A DNA stretch of 64,000 nt. Origin: Dromaius novaehollandiae. Its lineage: Eukaryota; Chordata; Aves; Casuariiformes; Dromaiidae. The translations under genes were made by a program, and so were the position numbers. Shown here piece after piece: positions 25,590 through 36,700 of the stretch; positions within the stretch are counted from its first letter, which is position 1, and each line of letters starts with the position of its first letter. Below the pieces are notes generated by a model that saw only the letters and a program-made list of their open reading frames with translations, was not told the origin of the DNA and searched no databases. The stretch covers positions 33,273,904-33,337,903 of the forward strand of contig NC_088103.1 in the NCBI RefSeq assembly GCF_036370855.1. Direction: 5' to 3'.

Positions 25590-25660
25590 CCCATCCCCAC
25601 ATCCCCACCTGGCTCCATCCCATCCCTATCTCCATCCCATCCCCATCTCCACGCCGAGCC
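25590..25660. repeat. Short CATCCCCATCTC tandem repeat
   Basis: Imperfect copies of a 12-18-bp unit (CATCCCCATCTCCATCC). Just upstream, a GATGGGATGAAAACGGGTGG-type unit appears twice (25395-25440). Confidence 0.75.
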
Positions 25661-25734
25661 AGCTCCCAGCCCGTGCATGCAAGGAGGGTGTCCCTGCGCC
25701 CAGCGGACGGCATGTGCCGGCTTGGGAGGGGGGG

Positions 25735-26055
25735 AAGCAGAGGGGTGTCATCATTATTTTTGTTTTCCTTGCACTGCCCTGGAAATATATTGTATTCTCA
25801 GCTAATCCCGTTCAATTACAGCACAATAAAACACATAATAAAAACGTAATTCATTTTTCCCGAGCGCTCCATCTCCCCGCGTCTTGGCAAGCTATTAAAA
25901 ATTTGTCTTCATTTTTCTGGCAAGAGCCTTGTACCTTTTCATCTTTAATTTATGAGAGCAGAGCAGCAATTGACAGGCCCTTATTGCACGGCGAGGGGCT
26001 GCATTATTTATAAGCCGCCAATGGCTGGCTCGGGGGACGCATTTGCAATATGCCG
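25735..26055. promoter_or_regulatory. Largest candidate conserved element (about 320 bp)
   Basis: AT-rich unique block with GTGTCATCATTATTTTTG, TCAATTACAGCACAATAAAA, CACATAATAAAAACGTAATT, AAGCTATTAAAAATTTGTC, TTTCATCTTTAATTTATGAG and TGCATTATTTATAAGCCGCC. No repeat structure and no open frame. The most enhancer-like block in the window by composition and motif density. Confidence 0.5.
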
Positions 26056-26814
26056 GGGCCGGCAGAAGGAAGGGGCTGGTTACCCCCCCCCCCCACGCCT
26101 GCCCCGGTCTGCTCCCCGGTCCGGTGGGCACAGTGGCACACGCCAGCAGAGCAAGGCCACACTGAGACACCCCTCCTGTATCTTAGGCTTGCGGGAGGGA
26201 GAGAGCTGTAGGGGGTCTCCACACACACCCCCGGCAAGGCACCACCAGCAGCCGGCGGGGAGGGAGCACAGAGGCCAGGACAGGGCTGGGAGCGGGGGGC
26301 AGTTATTTGGGGCTGGAGGTGAACGCTGCGGCTGCTGAGCTCTCCCGAAAAGCAGGGCCGCGGGAGAGCAGCAAGGGGAAACTGAGGCTGCTGTCTGAGT
26401 TCGGCCAGCTTCTGCATCTGCCCGTCTTTGGCTTTGCAACAACCCTGCTCTGCTGTCCCCGTTCGACGTGAAGCCTGCAGGCTCGGCGGCTGCTCCCACC
26501 AGTCCTCTTCGGCAAATGCCTCCCGCCTCCCCACGCGGGCAGCAGCGAGAGCAGGGGCTTAGCAGAGCACAGCGGCGAGGTGCAAAGCTGCCTGTGCTAA
26601 AAAAAACCCTCCCGACAGCTGGATGGGCTTAAACGCAAACCAAGCCATCGGGGGCAGCTGCAAAGGCAGCGGGCTGGAAAACAGGAGCGCACGCAGCACC
26701 CCGGCACCCAGCCTGGCAGCCCAGGCCTCCTCCATCCTCACCCATTTCGTGGCCAGGGTGCTGGGGCAGAAAGCCTGCCCCGTGCCTGGAGCAGACGGAC
26801 AGCCGCCAGGCAGC

Positions 26815-27125
26815 TTTCGGTCGCTTAGGTAATCAACACACTTCTCTCCATTTTTGGTTTTGTATAAACAACCTGCCTTTTTTATTTGGTATATATGTGT
26901 TGTATGTAATAGGTATATCAAAAATAACTGGAGGAAACCGCGGTGTGCTTAAAGCCGTGGGAGGGGGTCCCTCTGCAAGCGGGTGCTCCGAGATGGTGCA
27001 GCTGAACCCCACGCGGGGAGCCCGGCCTCGAACAAAGATGACGTTTAAAAGAGAATAACAAGGGGCTGTTTGAGGAGATTAAAGTGTGTGATTTGCTCTG
27101 TTGATAGAAGGGCCAGAAAGCCAGA
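26815..27125. promoter_or_regulatory. AT-rich block: candidate conserved element or SFXN3 3' UTR end
   Basis: Contains GGTAATCAACACACTT, a forkhead-like TGTATAAACAACC, TTTATTTGGTATATATGTGT and, further right, AACAAAGATGACGTTTAAAA. A minus-strand AATAAA at 26881 allows the alternative reading as the SFXN3 transcript end. Confidence 0.35.
26881..26886 (-). terminator. SFXN3: Candidate SFXN3 poly(A) signal (distal)
   Basis: Minus-strand AATAAA followed by an A-rich then GT-rich tract. It would give a 3' UTR of about 1.3 kb. The surrounding AT-rich block may instead be a conserved non-coding element. Confidence 0.35.
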
Positions 27126-27253
27126 TTAAATTGCTGCCCTGGAATAGCCCGGAAAGGAGAGCACAGGGTGAGCTGCGAGCACACACCCATGGCAGGAGAG
27201 AGACCGCAGGGTTCAAGACACTGTGTGCATCCAAAATCACTCACCCTGGCTTT

Positions 27254-27259
27254 TTTATT
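27254..27259 (-). terminator. SFXN3: Candidate SFXN3 poly(A) signal (proximal)
   Basis: AATAAA on the minus strand about 930 bp downstream of the SFXN3 stop. A second AATAAA lies at 26881-26886, in an A-rich context that also looks like a normal 3' end. Which is used, or whether both are, cannot be told from sequence. Confidence 0.4.
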
Positions 27260-28185
27260 TTCTTTTTTTTTGGAGGAGGAGGTTTTCCTCTTGTGGCATT
27301 GCTCTCCCATCCCTATAGAGCAGCAGCCAGACTCCCGGGGCACTGCGGGGCAGCGCCGGGCTCAGCTTGGGGGGCACCTCACTGCTTCTCCCCTCGCGCC
27401 CCAGGTTCAAACCTCGAGCACTGTGATCGTCTTTGGCCTCCTAAAGCTTGGGAGCGCAGTTTTCCTCCCTCTGCACCGCTGGCGATGAGATGAGGGCCCG
27501 TCTCTGGCCGCGCCACTGCCTGCGCAGGTGCACGGGGCCAGGTCGCGCACTGAGGGCAGAGGGATTTACCTCCCTCGCCGCCCGCGCACGCCAGGACGTG
27601 GCTGTACACGTAGCTACACACACGCACATGTATGCACACGCACAAGGGACACACTCGGGTGACAGCCGGGAGGGAAAGAGAGGTGCCGAGAGCAAGGCCA
27701 AGCCGGGAGCGGGGCCGGGGCCGGGGCCGAGCCAGGGCCCACTGCAGTGAGCAGCAGAGACTGCAGCTGAGCGGGGCACAAACTCCCTGCTTTCGGGGTG
27801 GCCTCACCCTGCCGACGGTGCCCGCGGGCTGAGCGCCAGCGATCTCGAGCCCTGATGCCTCCTGGTCTCCCAGCTGCCTGCAGCCGCAATGCTGCTCTCC
27901 TGCGCCGGCCTCGGAAAGGGGCAGGAGAAAGCACCTGTGGGTGCAGAGAAGGGGGTCCCCCAGCATCCCGCTCCAGGGACCTGCCTGGGTTTGTTCGGGA
28001 AGGACCGGCACAGGGGTCTACGGCACTACCTACGGCCCTGACACCTGGGACCTACGGACACACGAGAGCCAAGGGGAAGCAGCGGTGTTCTTGGAGGGCT
28101 GCTCCGGGGCCGAGTGCAGCGGCATGCCGGCCCGGCAGCTCCGCGGCCCACATCTCGGCCGCCGGTGGGCACGCGGGGACCTCCT

Positions 28186-31100
28186 TCAGAGCCCCTTGTT
28201 GAAGTAGACGACCTCCACGCTGGGGTCCTTCTCCCGGATCCGAGCTCGGACTTGGGGCTCCAGGCGGCTCACGTGCATGGAGCTGCCGAGGCAAGGTGGA
28301 CTCAGGGCCGGGAGTGGGGGGAGCCGGCCCGCTCCCCGCCCTGCCTGCCGGGAGCTGCCCATCCTTACCTTTTCTGGGGGAAGAGCGCGCAGCACAGCGG
28401 TGTTGCAAACACCAGGCTGCAAAGGCAAGGTGAGGGGAGCCGTGAGAGGTGGCCCCACGGCATGGAGCACCACGGCTCCCGGACCCGGCCGCACAGCAGG
28501 GCCTCCGAGGTTGACTTACCAGAGTCCCACCAGGCCGACCTGCAGGGGTGCGTTGAGGTACGGGTAGCGCTGCCGGGGATGGGAGAGGCTTCGTGTCAAC
28601 AGGGCTGGCGGCGCAGGCAGGTCGGTGCCCGCCGCAGCGTGCCAACCGCCCAGGAGCCGGCCTTACCTTCAGGAAAGCTCGCTTCTCCAGGGCGTTCATG
28701 ATCACCGGCGGGATGGCTGGGGCAGAGGAGAAGGCAATGAGCTCCCAGCGCCCACAGGTGCCCACCAGCTGTGGGAGCCATTCCCGCATGCCGCAGCGCC
28801 CGAGGGACTCACCCATGGCCGGGGCTGCCATGCCGATGCGCGACACCACCACTTGGAAAATGGCCTTCTGGGCCGCGGCCGTGGACTCGCCCAGGCGGTT
28901 GCCGTTCTCGTCTGTGATGGGGATCCCCAGCTTCAGCTCCCTGCAGGGAGTGCAGGGGTGAGAGAGGGGCCCCAGAGCAGCCCGCCTGGGATGGGGGGCA
29001 CCGAGGGATGGCGCCCCTCACCGAGGGAGGCTGCTCTCTTCTCATATTGCCTCCCCTGCACTGTGTAATGAGTTGGGGGGGGTCTCAGCTGGAGACCACA
29101 TTCACACTCTGGTGGGGTTCGCAGGGCCAGATGGGGCTAGGGAGCTCACAGCTGGCTCCAGCAATAATCCCTTGGGATGCAATCAGGTGTCGGCACCCTC
29201 TAAACCAAGCCGCCCCCAGGCCTCAGGGTGGGGGATCCCAGTCGGCTCAGGACGGAGCCCCCCGCAAAGCCTGGGGCACCGCTGCCCCCACATCCCACAC
29301 CAGGGCCCGGTGTAGCCCAGGGCAGCGCCCCAAATCTGGGGACTCACCTCTGCCTCATCAGCGGGATGTTGATGCAGTTCGCGGCAGCCACGGCTGCAAA
29401 GGGCACGTAGCGGCTGATGATGGCCGGCAAGTGCTGGGGGAGAAGGGCGACACGTCACGGCAGGGCTTTGGGGGCACAGCTGGCTGTCCCCAGGTTTGCC
29501 ACCAAGTCCTGTAGGACCTCAGGGTGTCCCAGCCCCATGGGGGTGAAGCCATTCCCTCCTTCCCCTCAACTCCCAGCCCAGAGGGCAGCTGATCCCCATC
29601 GGGTGGCCCACGTCTCCATCCAGTCCCCAGCGTGGGGAGACCCAGCTGGAGGGGCTGGAGCCAGGCTGGCAGGGCCAGAGGGGACAGGCCATCTCTGGAG
29701 ACATTGCTGGGAGAGGGGCTCCCTTGTGTCCCCCGCCCCAGCTCAGGGGGGTTAGGCAGTGGGGACACCCCAAGGGGACGGTCTTAGCAGGGCCACGACC
29801 CCTGGCCAGCGATGGCCACAGGTCTGCCTGCCTTACCTTGGTGAGAGATTTGAGCCCCAATGCCGTGACAACTGCCCCCGTGGTCGCGCTCACGTAGGCG
29901 GTTCCCAGCTGACTGCAAAGGCAGGAGATGACACCGGTGAGCCCGGGTCCCCGCCATCCCACGACCCCCCGGAAGCAGGGCACAGCGTGCCCTTCAATAG
30001 CCGCTGGAGACATGACACCTGCGTTCCTCTCCCAGCTCTGCCACCGACCCACCAGGCAGCCCCGCTCTCGTCCCGTCACCTCTGGGTGCGCCAGGTCCCT
30101 GTCGCCACACCTCATGGCCCCTCGCTCTTCAAGAAGCTCCTTGCAAGGCACAAGGGGCTCTGGCGAAGCCCCCAGCATTCTGGGGGCCCCGGGGGGCAAT
30201 GCAGAGGGGCGCTTACCTGGGGGTGATGGGCGCATCCCCGCTGCGGTTGGTGTAGTTGACGATGGCGTTGAAGGACTGGTTCACCCACTGCCAGAAGAGC
30301 ACCGCCGGCGTGGTCCTGCCGGGACAGCAGGGCGCTGGCGTCACCAGGGGCTGCCACCACCCTGGGGCCCATATGGCATGGGATCCCCCCCCAGGTACAG
30401 GGCACACTCCCCCTCCTGCACACCGGGGGCACCGAGGGGGGGCCGGGATGGGCGGGGGGGGGGCCACAGTACCTGTAGAAGGTCAGCATGCACCCGGTGA
30501 TGGTCATGTTCATGGGCACCTGGGCCGACATGCGCCCGATGAGGAGCATCTTCTCTCCCGTGTCGGGGTGGAAAGCCGAGTCGTAGATGTACTTGGCCCG
30601 CCAGAGCTGGTCCTCCGTCAGCCCCGGGGGCACCATGCCCGCCCTGCGAGGCGACGGGCAGAAGGGGTCAGACCCCGTCACCATCCTCCCCACCACCGCC
30701 CACCTGACGTGGGGCAGCTCGGCACCCCGGAGGTGCTGGCAATGCCGTGGGGCCCACCAGGCGGTTGGGGACAGTGCCCCTTCGCCCCGAGCCAGCAGCC
30801 GGCTTTGGCATGGGGGGCAGGTCCTGGTGCCCATCTCGGCAGGGACAAACCACCTGGATCCAGCCCCACCAGCCAGGACACAGGAGACAGCCCCAAGAGG
30901 CCTGCTCTCCCGGCTCCCCGAAACCACCCCCCACCGCCCCGGGAAGCCCGGACGCCTGGGTTCCTCCTCCCCACCCTCGCTCCTTTCCTCCTGCCCACCC
31001 TCGGGGCCAGCACCCCGGCCCCATCCTGCCCACCACAGCGTCCCGCACACCTGTAGTCCTCCACCACACGGCGGGCCTCCTCCAGCGCCGCCCCGGAGAG

Positions 31101-31214
31101 CAGCAGGTTTCGGGGGTCCGTCACCGTGAAGAAGTGCTTGGCGCGGCCCTGGAAGGTGCTCTGGTCCCAGCGGGGCTCCCGGATGTTGATGGTGGCAGGC
31201 AGGGCCGGCGGCAT
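28186..31214 (-). CDS. SFXN3: SFXN3, sideroflexin-3 (10 coding exons)
   Basis: Mitochondrial inner-membrane carrier of the sideroflexin family; members import serine for one-carbon metabolism. Minus-strand coding exons are about 31214-31051, 30643-30473, 30315-30217, 29912-29837, 29433-29348, 28940-28813, 28716-28667, 28569-28520, 28416-28369 and 28282-28186. All have consensus GT/AG sites and together give 322 aa (human 321). Family signatures are visible: [20 protein letters not shown] near the N terminus, then [26 protein letters not shown] and [20 protein letters not shown]. The C terminus is [12 protein letters not shown]. Hydrophobic segments fall in the usual sideroflexin positions. 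The start follows directly on the acceptor of the first coding exon. The C terminus and position next to PDZD7 favour SFXN3 over its paralogues. Confidence 0.97.
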
Positions 31215-32095
31215 CGCCTGGGGACACGCCACCGGAGGGAAGGAGGATGGGGTGCCCGCTCCCTGCCCCCCGCCCCCCTTTTGGGTTTATTCCACACCGG
31301 GGGGGGGGCACTGGGGAGCTGGGGCATCCTGTTTCACAGTGGCACCGAGCGCGGACCCCCGAGCTCAGCTGGCAGCTCCCAGCGTGGGGGGACCCCGGGG
31401 CTGTGCCCCAACATTAACCCCCCCATGTATCACATAGGAGCCCCACAAACCTGTCTCACACCAGCCAGCAGGGCTGGGCCCCCCCCCGCAGCCCAGCCCA
31501 GATGCCTGGGCTCCCGGAGAGGATGGGGGGGGGGGGGTGCCGATAAGTGAGGTCCGGTGCGGGGGGGGGGCTGCAGGGTGCAGGAAGGGCACCAAAAGGA
31601 AGGATCCAGCCACAGGGTGCTGAAATGGCACAGCCCCCCCGCAGCCCCCGCTTCCTCGCCAGCATTTCCCGCGGCTAGAGCGGGGGGGGGATCCGCCCAG
31701 CCATGCCCCCTCCCTCCGCCAGCCCAGCACCCCCCTGGGTGCCCCATGGTCCCGCCAAGAGGCTGAGCAGGCAGCAGTGGGGGGGGGGGGGGCTGAGCCC
31801 CCTCTTTGGGCCCCCTGGGCAGGGCACAGGCCAATCTGGGGTGCAAACCTGTGCTGGGGGGTCGGGGCCCCCCCCGCTCGTGCCCCCAGCGTGCCCCCAG
31901 CGTGCCCGACCCCCCCCCTTCCCCGAAAACGCCCGGGCTGGGCCGAAGGGGGTGCCCCCACCCACCGCCCGGCGACATTCCCGTGGGGTGAGTCACCCCC
32001 CATCACCCCTCCGCCCCGCCCCCGACCGCCCCACGGCGCGGGGCCGGGCGGGGGGCGGGGGGCGGCGGGCAGGGCCCCCCCCCGCGGGCACTCAC

Positions 32096-32230
32096 GGCTT
32101 CCTGGCGTGCCTGTGCGGAGGCGCGGGGCGCACGCAGGGATGGCGCCCGCCGCGCCGCCTCCCGCCGCCCCCCGCCCGGGCCGCTGACGTGCGGCCTCGT
32201 CACCGTCACCGAGGCCGGCCCAGGCGGGCC
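32096..32230 (-). other. SFXN3: Probable non-coding first exon of SFXN3
   Basis: A minus-strand donor (GCC followed by GTGAGTGCC) ends an exon at about 32096 inside the CpG island. The next usable acceptor is the one two bases before the SFXN3 initiator codon, at about 31217. The upstream limit is not defined by sequence; 32.23 kb is a guess. Confidence 0.55.
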
Positions 32231-33059
32231 CGGCGCCCGCAGGCCGCGGGGGCTCCGCCGGGCCTTCCCCGCCGCCCGGGGGGCAGCGGCACCCGGCTAC
32301 GCGCCACGGGCCGCGGGCGGCACGCACACGCGTGGGCACGCGTGCAAGGGCCCGAGCAGCCGGGGTGCACGCGGGGGGCTGGCTCTGCACCCACGGGCGC
32401 ACAAGCCTGTGCACTGCGTGTTTGCTCCGCCGTGAAGCAGTGTGCAAGCACGCGTGTCCGGGCGTGTGCACGCCTCGGCCTGCCCGTGCCTCGGTTTCCC
32501 CAGCTGCCGGGCGTCGCGGGGCGAGGCGGACAGGCCGCGGCGGCGGGGGCGGGGGGCCAGGCTGCTGCGGGCCCCCCCGCGGTACCCAACACCGCCGGGC
32601 GCGCATCACCTGAAACCGCCGCCGCCGCCGCCGCGGTGTCGGGTTCGCGCTGGCGGCGCCGCCGGGCCCCGCTTGCAAGCCGGCGGCCGGGGGGGCAACG
32701 CCGCTCCCGGGAGGGGGGACCCCGGCTCGGGTCACCAAGGCGGGGGGGACACCCCACACTGCCCCGTGCCTCAGTTTCCCCTGTGCAAGGCGGAGGGGCA
32801 GCCCCCATGCTGGGGGGGGGCAGGCTTTGCCCCACGCACCCCTGCAGGGTGGGGGACTCCCCCCATCCGTGGCACCGCTGGGGGGGGGGGGGGAAACAGG
32901 GCAGTCCCCCCCCCCCGCTGCAAGGCCGGCCCCGGCCAGGCCTGACTGACAGCTGCAGCGCCCTATGGCAGCGCCGGCCGCGCGGGTCCGGCCAATGGGT
33001 GCGGGCCGCGGGGGGGCGGGGGGCGGTGCCCCCCCGCGCCGCATCCCTCCCCCGCCCCC

Positions 33060-33102
33060 CCGCGCCGCCGCGGCGGCTCCGCGGGCGGCACCGTGGGCGC
33101 AG
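33060..33102 (+). other. PDZD7: Possible non-coding first exon of PDZD7 (3' end)
   Basis: A plus-strand donor (GCGCAG then GTGAGG) at about 33102 pairs naturally with the acceptor CCGCCGCAG at about 33491. That would make the coding first exon about 33492-33909. The upstream end of this leader exon is not visible; the given start is nominal. Inferred from splice consensus only. Confidence 0.45.
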
Positions 33103-33713
33103 GTGAGGAGAGCGCGGGGGGGACGCGGCGCCCTGGCCCCCCCCGGGGGCGCGGGGGGGCGGCGGGGCCCGGCGCGCCGCGGCCGCGCTGGAGCCGGGCC
33201 GGGCGCCGTTTTCCCATGCGTGGGAACCCCCCGGCGCGGCGCCCGCGTGGGAACCCGCAAGCGACTCCAACCCTCCCCGGGGGGGTCCGATCCTGCCCCC
33301 CGGCGTGGGGGACATCCCAGCGTCGCCTCCGCGTTTGCACTGCTCCCCCCCCTCCAAAACTTTCCCTGCGGCCCCCGCAGTGGGTCAGACACCCCACGGC
33401 GGTTCGTCCCCCCGGGTGCGATGGGGCGGAGAGGGGGGACGGGACAGGTCGGGGAGGGTCACGGAGCCCCCGTTGCTTGTCGCCGCCGCAGGTCGCGCCG
33501 CGGAGCCGTGGCGGCAGCGCCGAGCACCCGGCGGCGCCGAGCAGCCGGCAGCGCCGAGCACCCGGCGGCCCGGGCGGCCCCGCGCTGCCGAGCGGGAGCG
33601 GGGCCCCGGCCCGGCATGTGCTGCGGGGCCGCGCCATGTGCCCCCCCGGCCGGCGGGCGCCCCCGGCCCCGTGAGGAGGCGGCCGCCCCGACGCCGCGGT
33701 GCCCGGCGCCACC

Positions 33714-36700
33714 ATGGCGCGGGGCTCAGATGCGGCGCTGTCGGAGATGACGGCGGGCAGCCGGTCGCGGAGCTCCAGCAGCGAGGCCAGCCTGGCCGCC
33801 CACTGCCTCCTGAGCAAGCAGAGCCGCCTGCTCAACGGGGCCGCCCGGGGCAGCAGCCGTGCCGCCTCCCCCATGGGCCGCGTCATCCTCATCAACTCCC
33901 CCATCGAAGGTGCGTGGGGCGCCCGGGCCTCTGGCGGGGAGCCTGGCTGGGGAGACCCCCTCCTCGGCTGGCCGCAACGGAGCCCCCGACTCCAAACCCA
34001 CCCCGGACGCCTGGGTCCTCGGCATGCCGCGAGGCGCTCAGAGAGCGGTGTCCCTGTGTGGGCCGAGGAGGGCCAAATGCCTCTCTCCCACACGTCCCGC
34101 TCCTCTGTCCCCGCAGCCAGCAGCAATGAGAGCGACATCATCAACGCCATCACGGTGGAGAAGAGCCTGGACGGCAAGCTGGGCTTCAGCGTCCGCGGCG
34201 GCTCCGAGCACGGGCTGGGCATCTTCGTGAGCAAAGTGGAGGAGGGCAGTGCGGCTGGTAAGCGGGACGGGGCGAGGGACACCGGTGGGGACAGATGTGC
34301 ACCACTGAGAGCCCCACGGGGAGCTCCCGGGGTCATGGGCACCATGTGGGGCACCATCCTGTTGCCTGTGGGAGGGACCAGGTCCAGCCACTGCGGGTCA
34401 CCAAGCCCAGCGCCCCAGAGCCCCCGTCATGGCACTGTCTGCACCCACTGTTTGGTCCTCTACCTCCTCTACCTTCTCCAACTGTGGTGGTTTCAGATGC
34501 CTACAGCAAAGGGCTGGGGCACAGGCACGGGCAGCCTCATGCTGATGGCTCTGAGCTCCAGCCGGGCCATCCCCAGGCCACCATGAGGTGACAAGTCTCC
34601 CGTCCCCGCTACGGCCTCGGTGCGATTGCTGGGGTCCTACATCTCCAGCGCCATGGGGGTCACTCCCCCAGCCCAGGTGCTCCCACCCCTCTGCGTGGGC
34701 CGGCACTGTGCCCGCGCGGGTCAGGCACCCGGCCGAGCCACGTGCCCCTCGCAGAGCAGGCCGGGCTGTGCGTGGGCGACAAGATCACGGAGGTGAACAG
34801 TGTGAGCCTGGAGAACATCACCATGAGCAGCGCCGTCAAGGTCCTCACCGGGAACAACCGCCTCCGCATGGTGGTCCGGCGGATGGGCCGCGTGCCGGGC
34901 ATCAAGTTCTCCAAGGAGAAGACGGCCTGGTGAGCAGGGCATCCCCCAAAGCCCAGCCCCATGGAGGGGAGGACAGCAGGGATGCTCTGAGGGAGCTGAG
35001 CATCAGGGCTGGGTGGCGAGGAGGAGCCCAGGATGGGGCGCAATGCTCTGTGGGGTAGGAAGGACCGGAGCAGGCAGGATGGGTGTGAGCCTGCATGGGG
35101 GGCTGGCCCCATCGCTAACCCCAAAGCCCCCCTTCCCCATCGCTGTCCTCGGCTGGATGGTCCCAATATCCTCGGCTGGGGGTTCCCAATGTCCTCGTCC
35201 CGCTGGAGGCCGAGAGCTGGACCCCGCAGCCTCCCCAGCTCCCCGCAGCACCGTGCCGTGCCACAGGGTGGACGTGGTGAACAGGCGCCTGGTGGTGGAG
35301 AAGAGCGGCTCGACGCCGTCGGAGAGCGGCTCCGAAGACGGCCTGCGGCGCATCGTCCACCTCTACACCACCTCCGACGACTACTGCCTGGGCTTCAACA
35401 TCCGCGGCGGCAGGGAGTTCGGCCTCGGCATCTACGTCTCCAAGTACGGCCGCCCCGCGTGCCCTCCCGGCGCCTGCGGAGATGGGGACTGACCCCCCAA
35501 CTCGGGCGCTGGGGGCACGGGGCTGCCCGGGTGGAGGTGTGGGGCAGCAGCAGGGGACCGGAGAGGGCTCGGCCCCATCCTGCCCCTGTGCTGCCCTAGG
35601 GTGGACCCCGGGGGGCTGGCGGAGCAGAACGGCATTCGGGTGGGAGACCAAGTCCTTGCAGCCAACGGAGTCAAGTTCGAAGACATAAGCCATAGCAAGG
35701 CAGTGGAGGTGCTGAAGGGGCAGACCCACATCATGCTGACTATCAAGGTACCCCCGGGCGACGTGGGGGGTCCGCGTGCCCCCGTGCCTGGCGCTGCCCC
35801 AGCTCAGCCCGGTGCCCGTGGCGGTGGGGGGGGGGGGGGGGGGAGGTGGCGCTGCCATGGGGCTGGTTGGGTTTCAGGCCGGTGGGAGGGGTGATGCATT
35901 ATTCATGGCCTGCACCCGGATCGGGTTCGCGCGCTGACCCCCGCGTCTTCTCCCTCCGCGCCTAGGAGACCGGCCGGTTCCCTGCCTACAAGGAAATGGT
36001 GGCCGAATACTGCTGGCTCAGTCACTGTAAGGGCAGCACCGCGCGGGCACCGGCCCCCCCAGGCTGGTGGCTGGCGCCCACTGAGGGGCTGGGAGCCCGT
36101 GGTCCCCGGTGGGGAGGGAGAAGGTCCAAGCGCCATGTGGAGCTCCCCATCCCGTGGCCTCCTGGTCCCCATGGACCTGTGGGCTCCTATGCATCCCCCA
36201 GTCCTTGTAGGGCACCTGGCAGTCCCCATGCCCTATGGGCCCCCCGTGTCCGTCCTTGGCAGGCTGGGGTGTCACCCCTTGTCCCTGTCATGCCTTCGCA
36301 GTGACCAACGGGCAGCTGCAGCAGCTGTCGCAGGCCTCAGAGACCAGCTCCTCCATCTCCTCGTACTCGTCGGGGCCGGCGCCGGGGGCACTCAATGGCC
36401 TGGCCGCCGCCGCCCCGGGCCCCCCAGCCCGCACCGTGGACGTGGCCATCTCCACGGAGGACGGGCTGCGGCGGGGCTGGAGCCGGGAGCGCGCCGAGCG
36501 GGCCATGCAGACGGAGCCAGCTGTCGAGGGGCTGCCGGAGACGCGGCGCACGGTGCGGCCCCCCGAGCTGCTGCGCGACACGGCCATCCGGGGGGGCCAG
36601 GGCCAGCCCCCCGGCCCTCTCCCGCGCCGGCCCTTCACCCACTCGCCCAAGACAGCGCTGCTGCTGGCCCTGAGCTGGCCCCGGCAGCCCATCACGCGCT

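Larger units (their letters stand above)
19650..26850. other. KAZALD1-SFXN3 intergenic interval
   Basis: No gene recognised. The longest frame (plus 21587-22699) has no family resemblance and no splice support. The interval holds several AT-rich candidate elements, short tandem repeats near 24140-24180 (GGTGCAGGCAA, three copies) and 25590-25660, and four copies of the CCTCAGTTTCCCC-type motif. Confidence 0.55.
31880..33713. promoter_or_regulatory. Shared CpG-island promoter of SFXN3 (minus) and PDZD7 (plus)
   Basis: About 1.8 kb of very GC-rich, CpG-dense sequence between the two divergent genes. It contains the SFXN3 first-exon donor (about 32095) and a PDZD7-direction donor (GCGCAG then GTGAGG) at about 33102. 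A PDZD7 acceptor (CCGCCGCAG) sits at about 33491. It also has many G runs and an alternating CpG/GGC stretch. No TATA box was noticed. The bidirectional role is inferred from the head-to-head layout. Confidence 0.7.

Noticed and set aside
31365-33392. 675-codon minus-strand open frame
   Set aside because: Covers the SFXN3/PDZD7 CpG island and is open only because of extreme GC content. Pro/Gly/Ala/Arg-rich with no family resemblance.
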